Assembly: GCA_024690445.1 (NCBI GenBank)
Contig: JAILPD010000089.1
Location: forward strand, 1 to 15,529
Length of the DNA: 15,529 nucleotides
Direction of reading: 5' to 3'
Source: Acholeplasmatales bacterium
GTDB taxonomy: Bacteria; Bacillota_I; Bacilli_A; Acholeplasmatales; Anaeroplasmataceae
Positions 7,863-13,647 of this stretch are shown here, piece after piece (position 1 is the first letter of the stretch; each line of letters begins with the position of its first letter). The notes beneath the pieces are model-generated. The model made no database searches. It saw nothing but the letters and a program-made list of their open reading frames with translations, and was not told the origin of the DNA. Made by a program: the position numbers and the translations under genes.

Positions 7863-7890
7863 ATTTTACTCAAAAATCTCATTTTTTCAA
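7863..7890 (-). promoter_or_regulatory. Candidate promoter of the esterase-permease operon
   Basis: Read on the minus strand: TTGAAA (7890-7885), a 16-base spacer, then TAAAAT (7868-7863). It lies just past the rnf operon terminator and 36 bases before the esterase start. A palindromic ACCGGT at 7844-7849, between the -10 box and the ribosome binding site, has the central CG common in LacI-family operators, but it is only six bases and not strong evidence. Confidence 0.5.
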
Positions 7891-7896
7891 GAGTAT

Positions 7897-7922
7897 TTTA
7901 AAATCCTTCCATAAAGGAAGGA
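7897..7922 (-). terminator. Hairpin terminator at the end of the rnf operon
   Basis: On the minus strand, six bases after the rnfB stop, a perfect 7-base-pair stem (TCCTTCC with GGAAGGA, 7922-7904) and a five-base loop are followed by TTTTAAAAT. The U tract is short, so termination may be partial. It separates rnfB from the esterase promoter. Confidence 0.6.
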
Positions 7923-7928
7923 CTTTAA

Positions 7929-8264
7929 TTACATTTTAATTGGATTGATACTTCCATCTGGATTAGGATGTTCATCAAGATACTTTCTGATAATTTCAGG
8001 CTTACCTGATTTAGCACCTGGCTTACATTGAGATAAGTTTTCAGCCTTACCTTCTACGATAGCCTCAGCAAAACCAGCACAACCAGGAAAACCACAAGCA
8101 CCACAGTTGGCATTTGGAAGAATTGCTGTAATATCTTCTATTCTTGTATCAACTTCTACATAGAATACCTTTGCAGCAATAGCAAGTCCGAAACCAAATA
8201 ATAATCCTAATACAGCAAGTATTAATACTGCCCATAAAATAGTCAAAGCACTAACTAATATCAT
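7929..8264 (-). CDS. rnfB: Short RnfB: membrane helix plus [4Fe-4S] domain only, ferredoxin domain absent
   Basis: RnfB is the peripheral iron-sulfur subunit of the Rnf ion-pumping ferredoxin:NAD+ oxidoreductase. This copy has 111 residues. It shows the family N-terminal membrane helix (about 6-33), the VDTRIEDITAILPNANCGAC region and a Cys set C54, C57, C62, C80 (C-x2-C-x4-C-x17-C) for one cluster, followed by KPGAKSG. It then ends at residue 111, whereas well-known RnfB/RsxB proteins continue with at least two ferredoxin-type CxxCxxCxxxCP clusters (E. coli RsxB has about 190 residues; clostridial forms are longer). The stop is followed at once by a terminator and there is no remnant of a ferredoxin domain in another frame, so this is not a simple frameshift. 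A strong AAGGAGGAAG site precedes the ATG, which overlaps the upstream small gene by 14 bases. Confidence 0.86.
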   Translation of the reverse strand: MILVSALTILWAVLILAVLGLLFGFGLAIAAKVFYVEVDTRIEDITAILPNANCGACGFPGCAGFAEAIVEGKAENLSQCKPGAKSGKPEIIRKYLDEHPNPDGSINPIKM

Positions 8265-8499
8265 CTTTTTCTTCCTCCTTTAACTCTTCTCTCAACTTTT
8301 CTACATCAAACTTTTGTTTGATGGAACAATCATTTACCTGACATGCTCCACAATTCTCTTCACTAATCTTAATATGCTCACAGCCCTTAGGAACTGGAGT
8401 TTTTCTATTTTTAACAAATGATACAAAGAATATTACTATTAAGATAGCAATAATTGAAATAGAAATAATTAGAGCAGTCGATTTAGCAATCAAAAACAT
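8251..8499 (-). CDS. Small one-helix membrane protein with an RnfB-like Cys motif, inside the rnf operon
   Basis: An 82-residue protein between rnfA and rnfB, not part of the textbook rnfCDGEAB set. Residues about 8-29 form one hydrophobic helix. The basic KNRKTPVPK sequence after it implies that the C-terminal part faces the cytoplasm. Four cysteines follow at C40, C50, C53 and C58 (C-x9-C-x2-C-x4-C). The last three sit in NCGACQVNDC, very like NCGACGFPGC of the adjacent RnfB. A highly charged helix (about 64-80, DVEKLREELKEEEKDD) ends the protein. It starts three bases after the rnfA stop and overlaps rnfB by 14 bases, so it is co-translated with Rnf subunits. Binding one [4Fe-4S] cluster and acting as an extra Rnf electron carrier or assembly factor is inference; I know no named family for it. 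Confidence 0.82.
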   Translation of the reverse strand: MFLIAKSTALIISISIIAILIVIFFVSFVKNRKTPVPKGCEHIKISEENCGACQVNDCSIKQKFDVEKLREELKEEEKDDIS

Positions 8500-8502
8500 A
8501 TT

Positions 8503-9087
8503 TTAAATCATTCCTGAGAATCCTAAGAATGCCATAGCCATTAAAGCGGCTGTGATTAATGCAATAGGAATTCCCTTAAATGCTTTAGGTGCATTAGATG
8601 CATCTAAACGATATCTAATAGTTGAGAAAATAACAATTACTAAGCAGAAACCAAGACCAGTACCAATGGCATTAGACATTGAATCTGCAAAAGATGCTCC
8701 ATTATTACCCTCTGCTACACCAAGTACAGCACAGTTAGTTGTAATAAGAGGAAGATACACACCTAGTGCCTTATATAATGATGGAGAAAATTTCTTAATA
8801 ATCATTTCTAATAATTGAACTAATGATGCAATAACCAAAATATAAGTAATTGTACTCATGAATTCAATCTCAGCAGCAACTAATAATTGATAAATTGGCC
8901 AACAAACAATTGCAGCTAAAATGATAACAACTGTTACAGCAATACCCATACCTAATGCTGCGTTAGTCTTTTTAGAAACACCTAAGAAAGGACAAATACC
9001 ATAAAATCTTGCTAATGTAACATTGTTAATTAACATTGCATTTGTTACAGCAAGTAAGAATGTAACTATTACACTTAACCAAGTCAT
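8503..9087 (-). CDS. rnfA: RnfA, integral membrane subunit of the Rnf complex
   Basis: RnfA and its homologue RnfE form the membrane core of the Rnf complex; each has six helices in opposite orientation, and together they hold a [2Fe-2S] centre in the membrane. This protein has 194 residues, the normal length. The conserved motifs are NNVTLARFYGICPFLGVSKK with Cys32, and LPLITTNCAVLGVA with Cys119, the two cysteines expected as cluster ligands. FADSMSNAIGTGLGF is the typical second-half signature. The gene starts one base after the rnfE stop, with the ribosome binding site AAGGAGG inside the end of rnfE. It is followed by the extra 82-residue gene, where rnfB would normally be. Confidence 0.95.
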   Translation of the reverse strand: MTWLSVIVTFLLAVTNAMLINNVTLARFYGICPFLGVSKKTNAALGMGIAVTVVIILAAIVCWPIYQLLVAAEIEFMSTITYILVIASLVQLLEMIIKKFSPSLYKALGVYLPLITTNCAVLGVAEGNNGASFADSMSNAIGTGLGFCLVIVIFSTIRYRLDASNAPKAFKGIPIALITAALMAMAFLGFSGMI

Positions 9088-9088
9088 A

Positions 9089-10024
9089 TTATGCTACCTC
9101 CTTAACTTCAGTTTTCTCTTCTTTAATTTCTTTCTTATCTTCAGCCTTTGGCTCTTCTTTAACAGGAGCAGCCTCTGGCTTTGCCTCTTCTTTTATTTCA
9201 GCTTTAACTTCAGGCTTAGCTTCTTCCTTAACCTCAACAGGTTTAACTTCTTCTTTAGCAGTTTCTGCCTTCTTAGCTTCTTCTAAAGCCTTAGCCTCAG
9301 CAGCCTTCTTTTCAGCTAATTCCTTAGCCTTCTTAGCCTTTAATTCTTCAATTCTAGCTCTTTCTAAAGCAAGCTTTTGAGCTTCTTTTCTATTCTTTCT
9401 CCAAGCTAAGAATGCTAAAACAAATGCTAATGTTAAGAAACCACCTGCAGATTGTACAAAGATAGGAATTGCATAAGCTTCAGGAATAATATGGAAGATG
9501 TATTGTGCACCAATTGGGAAATATACACCAAATGATAAAGCACCTGTACCTACAATTTCTCTAATTAAAGCAACGATACAAATTGCCATTGTAAATCCGA
9601 TACCTGATCCTAAACCATCAAAGAATGATGCGACAGGTCCATTCTTAGAAGCATAAGCTTCTGCACGACCCAGGATTATACAGTTAACTACAATTAGTGA
9701 AATAAATACACCCAAAGATGAATATAATTCTGGAATAAAAGCTTCAGTTAACATCTTTAAGATTGTTACGAATGTAGCAATGATTAAGATATAACATGGA
9801 ATCTTTACTTGAGATGGAATGATATTACGTAATAATGAAATAATTGTGTTAGAACCAATTAAAGTTAAGATAACTAATAAACCCATACCAATAGCTGCTT
9901 CTACAGATTTAGTAGTTGCAAGTGTTGGACACATACCAAGTAATGATACGAATGTAGGATTTTCAGTAATTATACCAGCAAGAAGCGCTGCTTTATTCTT
10001 AGAAACACTTTTTGTCTTTTCCAT
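9089..10024 (-). CDS. rnfE: RnfE, integral membrane subunit with a long charged C-terminal tail
   Basis: Membrane core subunit, homologous to RnfA. The start was set at 10024, where AAGGAGG (10034-10040) stands 9 bases upstream and the rnfG stop is one base away; this gives 311 residues. An open frame reaching back to 10060 has no ribosome binding site and runs into rnfG. The core, about 1-208, has the motifs ENPTFVSLLGMCPTLATT with Cys32, and VVNCIILGRAEAYAS with Cys115, the expected [2Fe-2S] ligands. Known RnfE proteins end soon after the last helix. Here about 103 further residues follow: a Lys/Ala/Glu helix likely to form a coiled coil (about 209-258), then a Pro-containing repeat-like stretch with EEAKPE occurring twice. 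Positive residues just after the last helix place the tail in the cytoplasm. Confidence 0.94.
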   Translation of the reverse strand: MEKTKSVSKNKAALLAGIITENPTFVSLLGMCPTLATTKSVEAAIGMGLLVILTLIGSNTIISLLRNIIPSQVKIPCYILIIATFVTILKMLTEAFIPELYSSLGVFISLIVVNCIILGRAEAYASKNGPVASFFDGLGSGIGFTMAICIVALIREIVGTGALSFGVYFPIGAQYIFHIIPEAYAIPIFVQSAGGFLTLAFVLAFLAWRKNRKEAQKLALERARIEELKAKKAKELAEKKAAEAKALEEAKKAETAKEEVKPVEVKEEAKPEVKAEIKEEAKPEAAPVKEEPKAEDKKEIKEEKTEVKEVA

Positions 10025-10025
10025 A

Positions 10026-10616
10026 CTAAGCCGCCTCCTTATCAGATAATGCAATACCAACTAATGTCTTAACAGTTGTAGCACCATAAGTAGCACCACA
10101 CTTAACATCTGCTGCTTTTAATTGGCTTTCAGTTAATTCTGAACCTAAAGTAACATCAGAAGTAAAACCAGCCTCATGTTTTTCAGCACCCTTATTATTG
10201 AATGTCTGCTTAACCCATGTAGCAACTGTTGAAGCAAATGATTGACTATTCTCTAGGAATTCTACTTGATAAACTACGTTATTAGATGAGATAGCAACCA
10301 TTAATTGGATAGTACCATATTGATTAGTACCTTTAAGAGTATAAACATAGCCTAATACTGTATCAGAAGCATTCTTAGCTTCTACTATCTTAAGTATTTC
10401 AGCTGCCTTACCTGAACCACCATTGTTAACATCATATGTAACAGTTGATTTTTCAGCATCATAATCAGAATAGATTGCTTTCATTGTTTCAGTTTGTGTA
10501 GTTTCAGCATTCTTATCAATGATAGGCTTAGTTAATAGATTTAATGCTGCTAAAACTAATGCGCAAATTAAAGCAATTGAACATAATACGACGGAGATCT
10601 TTAAATAATTCTTCAT
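10026..10616 (-). CDS. rnfG: RnfG, FMN-binding subunit
   Basis: Membrane-anchored subunit whose soluble domain lies outside the membrane and normally carries covalent FMN attached by ApbE to a Thr in a Dxx(S/T)GA(T/S) motif. The start was set at 10616, where ATG overlaps the rnfD stop as TAATG and GGGAGG lies just upstream inside rnfD; this gives 196 residues, normal length. A single N-terminal helix (about 7-27) is followed by the FMN-binding domain with VLGYVYTLKGTNQYGTIQLM and the FLENSQSFASTV region. The flavinylation site reads DVKCGAT (170-176): Asp170 and the acceptor Thr176 are kept, but the usual Ser/Thr at 173 is Cys. No apbE gene is in the window. An upstream extension to 10700 would lie wholly within rnfD and was not used. 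Confidence 0.93.
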   Translation of the reverse strand: MKNYLKISVVLCSIALICALVLAALNLLTKPIIDKNAETTQTETMKAIYSDYDAEKSTVTYDVNNGGSGKAAEILKIVEAKNASDTVLGYVYTLKGTNQYGTIQLMVAISSNNVVYQVEFLENSQSFASTVATWVKQTFNNKGAEKHEAGFTSDVTLGSELTESQLKAADVKCGATYGATTVKTLVGIALSDKEAA

Positions 10617-11707
10617 TAGAACCAACCTCCCATCACAGCTGCAGACGCAATACAGCATACAACTACAATGCCGATACCTAAGCCTAGGCATTGCTTCCAT
10701 GTATATGTATTTGGCTTACCACGCATGAAGTAATCTAATGCAGGAGCCATAGTATTTGCAATTAGAATTGAGAATGCTGCTCCTTCTGGATAAGCGCCTA
10801 CAACTCTGATTAAAGCTGTAATTGAACCGGCGATTGTACCAAAAGCAACACGTCCAAATTTAGTAGTAGGTGAAGTAACTGGGTCTGTAATCATAAATAC
10901 AGCAGCGAAGATTACACCACCTGATAATAATTGATATGCCCACATCTTAGCAGCATTGCCTTCAAATTTACCAGCGTAACTAACACATGCTATAAGCATA
11001 ACAACTGCAAAGCTTAAGAAATAGCTTAATGCTGATCTTAAATCAGCTGATCTTCTAGCGAATAGATATAAAGCACCAACTAAAATTAATAGCTTACATC
11101 CTTCACCAAGTGTACCACCAATACCGTTACCTAAGAATAAATCACCTAAATCAAAAATCATTGAATTTAAGCTACCTTTTACAGCACCAAGAGGTGTTGC
11201 ATCAGCAACTATTGTTGATACATTTGCTTCATTGATTTTTGCACCGAAGCAAATTGTTGCGAAAATTCTACCTGCGGCAGCTGGGTTAAAGATATTTTGA
11301 CCTAAACCACCGAATAACATCTTACCAACAACTATACCAAATAAAGCACCTAAAATAACAACATAAGGTGAACAATTAGCTGGCATAATAAGTGCGAATA
11401 TTAATGCACTAATAATAGGAGCTAAGAAATTATTTACTGTATATAATTCCTTTACTTTAGCAAAGCCTTCTTTAGTAAATAATTCTTTAAATTTCATATC
11501 CTTAGGCCACTTAATGAATAATGTACATAATAATTCACCAATAAGCATTGTAGCTAAAGATAATAAGATTACATAGATTCCGCCCCATCCATTATATATC
11601 ATTGCGAATAAAGTAATTGGCATTAAAGCTACAATTACATCAGCCATCATTCTAGCAACTGATACGTTCTTACGAATATAAGGCGAAGTTTGTGGAACTA
11701 ATTTCAT
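10616..11707 (-). CDS. rnfD: RnfD, membrane subunit with covalent flavin site
   Basis: RnfD, a homologue of NqrB, is a membrane protein that carries covalently bound FMN and is proposed to form part of the ion channel. This one has 363 residues, with about nine or ten hydrophobic helices. The start TSPYIRKNVSVARMMADVI is typical. GGLGQNIFNPAAAGR (133-147) is the strongly conserved loop. ADATPLGAVK (168-177) contains the expected flavin-linked Thr171. ITDPVTSPTT is the second family signature in the C-terminal half, and PEGAAFSILIANTMAPALD the third. A good AGGAGG site sits in the 11-base gap after rnfC and overlaps its TAG stop. The stop shares one base with the rnfG start. The gene order rnfC-D-G-E-A is the one known from Clostridium and Acetobacterium. 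Confidence 0.96.
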   Translation of the reverse strand: MKLVPQTSPYIRKNVSVARMMADVIVALMPITLFAMIYNGWGGIYVILLSLATMLIGELLCTLFIKWPKDMKFKELFTKEGFAKVKELYTVNNFLAPIISALIFALIMPANCSPYVVILGALFGIVVGKMLFGGLGQNIFNPAAAGRIFATICFGAKINEANVSTIVADATPLGAVKGSLNSMIFDLGDLFLGNGIGGTLGEGCKLLILVGALYLFARRSADLRSALSYFLSFAVVMLIACVSYAGKFEGNAAKMWAYQLLSGGVIFAAVFMITDPVTSPTTKFGRVAFGTIAGSITALIRVVGAYPEGAAFSILIANTMAPALDYFMRGKPNTYTWKQCLGLGIGIVVVCCIASAAVMGGWF

Positions 11708-11718
11708 TCCTATACCTC

Positions 11719-13020
11719 CTAAAGAGCGAGCTTCTTGCCCTTACGGCAATACTCAGTTAAATGAATTTTAGAAGTACATGTATAAGAACACATACCACAT
11801 AAGATACAAGATCTAATATTTAGCTTGTTCTTTAATGCATCCTTATCATTATTCTTTACTGCCTGCATAATTTGAACTGGCTGTAATCCTGCAGGACATG
11901 AATATACGCATGAACCACATCTAACACATGGTTCTTCCTTGTATTTCTTTTCATTCATAATAATACAAGATGTACATGTCTTTGTAATAACTGCGTCATC
12001 TCTAACTAGGTTAGCACCCATCATTGGTCCACCAAGGATAAGTACCTTACTATCTGAATCTTCAGTATATCCGCCACATTGGTCGATTATTTCCTTTAAT
12101 GAAGTACCAACTCTTAAACGGAAGTTTGTTGGAATCTTAACACCATCACCAGTACAAGTGAAATTTCTCTTCATAACTGGCTCATTCCATTTAATAGCTC
12201 TCCATAATCCAGCGATTGTTGAAACGTTAAATACCATAATACCAAGCTTTGCAGGTAATACACCAGCTGGAACCTTAATTCCGAGACCAGTCTTAATCAT
12301 TTCAATTTCCCAGCCCTGTGGATAATAATTACCAACACGTTTAACTGTAACAGGGGCTCCAGGGAATCTTGTTAATTCTGCTGTTAAAGTATCATATAAG
12401 TCTTGATACTTCTTCTTAATACAAATGACAATTCTCTTAGCATTAAATGCTTGAAGAGCATATAAGCATCCTTGAATGATTCTTCTTGGGTGCTCCATTA
12501 TCATTCTGTGGTCAGCTGATAAATAAGGCTCACATTCAACACCATTAATACAAATTGTATCAATAGGATCTGTTGTTTGGAACTTAATATATGTAGGGAA
12601 TGATGAACCACCTAAACCTACTAAAGAGCACTTCTTAGTAATTTCAACAAAATCCTCTCTTGTTAATTTAGCAATTTCTTCATCAGATCTTTCCTTAATA
12701 GTGTCCGCAAAAGTATTTTTCTTATCATTCTTAATTTGAATGAATTCAGTTAACTTACCACTTCTGTGGAACTTCTTTACAGTACCTACTACTTCTCCAC
12801 TTACTGTACTATGAATTGGCTGATCAAAGAAAGGGCCATGTCTTAATCCGACAACCTGTCCCATATCAACATGATCACCAGGTTTAACAAAAGATTCACC
12901 AGTTGCACATCTTTGATTTGTGATTCCAAGATAAACAAATTCTGGATCTACATATCTAACTGAGGGCAAACTATTTGTAAGTCTTTTATCCTTGTAAATC
13001 TCTCTAGTCTTCGCTATCAC
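11719..13020 (-). CDS. rnfC: RnfC, NADH/FMN-binding iron-sulfur subunit
   Basis: Peripheral cytoplasmic subunit where electrons reach NAD+. It has 433 residues and resembles NqrA plus the NuoF nucleotide-binding part. The N-terminal barrel-like hybrid domain contains HVDMGQVVG and PIHSTVSGEVVG (about 50-80). The Rossmann-like part has VGLGGSSFPTYIKF (134-147) for NADH and NGVECEPYLSADHR (159-172). The C-terminal ferredoxin domain has two complete [4Fe-4S] sets: C365, C368, C371, C375 (CVRCGSCVYSC) and C405, C408, C411, C415 (CILCGMCSYTC). Translation starts at a GTG, supported by AGGAGG at 13028-13034 and by lying one base after the stop of the ANTAR gene. This subunit is fully conserved, unlike RnfB, so NADH chemistry should be intact. 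Confidence 0.96.
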   Translation of the reverse strand: MIAKTREIYKDKRLTNSLPSVRYVDPEFVYLGITNQRCATGESFVKPGDHVDMGQVVGLRHGPFFDQPIHSTVSGEVVGTVKKFHRSGKLTEFIQIKNDKKNTFADTIKERSDEEIAKLTREDFVEITKKCSLVGLGGSSFPTYIKFQTTDPIDTICINGVECEPYLSADHRMIMEHPRRIIQGCLYALQAFNAKRIVICIKKKYQDLYDTLTAELTRFPGAPVTVKRVGNYYPQGWEIEMIKTGLGIKVPAGVLPAKLGIMVFNVSTIAGLWRAIKWNEPVMKRNFTCTGDGVKIPTNFRLRVGTSLKEIIDQCGGYTEDSDSKVLILGGPMMGANLVRDDAVITKTCTSCIIMNEKKYKEEPCVRCGSCVYSCPAGLQPVQIMQAVKNNDKDALKNKLNIRSCILCGMCSYTCTSKIHLTEYCRKGKKLAL

Positions 13021-13021
13021 C

Positions 13022-13579
13022 TTATCTACCTCCTAAAATATTTTTAGCAGCTTGGAGCTTTGATATTCTTTCGTCCATTGATTTTTTTAAAATCCTTTTG
13101 TAAGCTTCTTCCTCATCTATATTATGTTCATTCATAAGATATAATTTAGCTTTTCTAACAAGTCTTTCTTCATTGATTTTTTCTTTATATGTCTCAAGGC
13201 TATTATTAATATTTTCAATTATTTTCCTATCTCTTTCCATTAAAGGAATTAAATCAGGAATAGATGACATCCTATCAAAATTAATCATATAAAATCTAGG
13301 TGATGACATAGCATTATAAACTATACCCTCCTCTAGATTTGGAGTAACATAAATGATACTACATTTATTAGCATTTAATAGCATATCAATTAATTGATAA
13401 TATCCATTAAGATATGTATTTTGAATCAAAATAAAATCTGTTGGATGCTTACAAATATAATTAAATACCTCTTCAGGCTTTATTCCTAAGGCCTCTGTTT
13501 TAAAATTAACCTTACCGAGTAAAGCCTCTGAAGTACGTATAAATTTTATATCATTTGATAAAATATAAATTTTAATCAT
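13022..13579 (-). CDS. ANTAR-domain RNA-binding regulator with a degenerate receiver domain
   Basis: ANTAR domains bind paired hexaloop RNA hairpins and prevent transcription termination (AmiR, NasR, EutV). This protein has 185 residues. The C-terminal part (about 130-182) fits ANTAR well: ERLVRKAKLYLM, then EEEAYKRILKKSMD and LQAAKNIL, with A144, L148-M149, A159, M168 and A177 at the usual core positions. A coiled-coil helix (about 112-140) joins it to an N-terminal receiver-like domain. There, strand 3 reads DFILIQNTYLNG instead of the usual xDLVLLDxxLPG, so the phospho-accepting Asp is replaced by Gln53; the acidic pair and the Lys are also not clear. It is a pseudo-receiver, probably responding by ligand or protein binding. 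It sits one base upstream of rnfC, so it is part of the rnf transcript and a likely regulator of it. Confidence 0.86.
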   Translation of the reverse strand: MIKIYILSNDIKFIRTSEALLGKVNFKTEALGIKPEEVFNYICKHPTDFILIQNTYLNGYYQLIDMLLNANKCSIIYVTPNLEEGIVYNAMSSPRFYMINFDRMSSIPDLIPLMERDRKIIENINNSLETYKEKINEERLVRKAKLYLMNEHNIDEEEAYKRILKKSMDERISKLQAAKNILGGR

Positions 13580-13580
13580 A

Positions 13581-13604
13581 AGATTACACCCCTTTGTGTA
13601 GTCT
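13581..13604 (-). promoter_or_regulatory. Hexaloop hairpin holding the ribosome binding site of the ANTAR gene
   Basis: On the minus strand AGACTACAC (13604-13596) pairs with GTGTAATCT (13589-13581) around a six-base loop AAAGGG. Five perfect pairs lie next to the loop, then a C/A mismatch and three more pairs. The AAAGGGG ribosome binding site is formed by the loop and first stem base, 9 bases before the ATG. The loop has A at position 1 and G at position 4, the pattern known for ANTAR target hairpins. A second hexaloop hairpin, expected in known ANTAR targets, was not found, and no U tract follows on this strand. Confidence 0.45.
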
Positions 13605-13619
13605 AATTATTTTTTAAGA

Positions 13620-13647
13620 ATTATAAGTAAGGATGATTCTTCATTAA
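13620..13647 (-). promoter_or_regulatory. Possible promoter of the ANTAR-rnf operon overlapping the glyA stop
   Basis: On the minus strand a perfect TATAAT (13625-13620) overlaps the last codon and stop of glyA. A weak TTAATG (13647-13642) lies 16 bases upstream. Transcripts from it would begin near 13613 and have a leader of about 34 bases that is almost entirely the hexaloop hairpin. No terminator is seen between glyA and the ANTAR gene, so read-through from glyA is equally possible. Confidence 0.35.

Noticed and set aside
9023..9286. Plus-strand open frame rich in Phe and Leu
   Set aside because: It is the antisense of the Lys/Glu-rich tail of RnfE, where AAR/GAR codons read as TTY/CTT; it has no ribosome binding site.
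10025..10060. 12-residue N-terminal extension of RnfE
   Set aside because: It has no ribosome binding site and overlaps rnfG. The ATG at 10024 has a perfect site and matches the family start.
10617..10700. 28-residue Cys-rich N-terminal extension of RnfG
   Set aside because: It lies entirely inside the rnfD coding sequence in another frame; the TAATG start with GGGAGG upstream is better supported.
11939..12325. 128-residue plus-strand open frame
   Set aside because: It is antisense to the conserved rnfC gene and has no ribosome binding site or recognisable motif.
13581..13615. Hairpin plus T run read as a plus-strand terminator
   Set aside because: The stem is slightly better on the plus strand (G-U wobble instead of a C/A mismatch) and a T run follows, but no plus-strand gene lies upstream; its position over the ribosome binding site of the ANTAR gene makes a leader role more likely.
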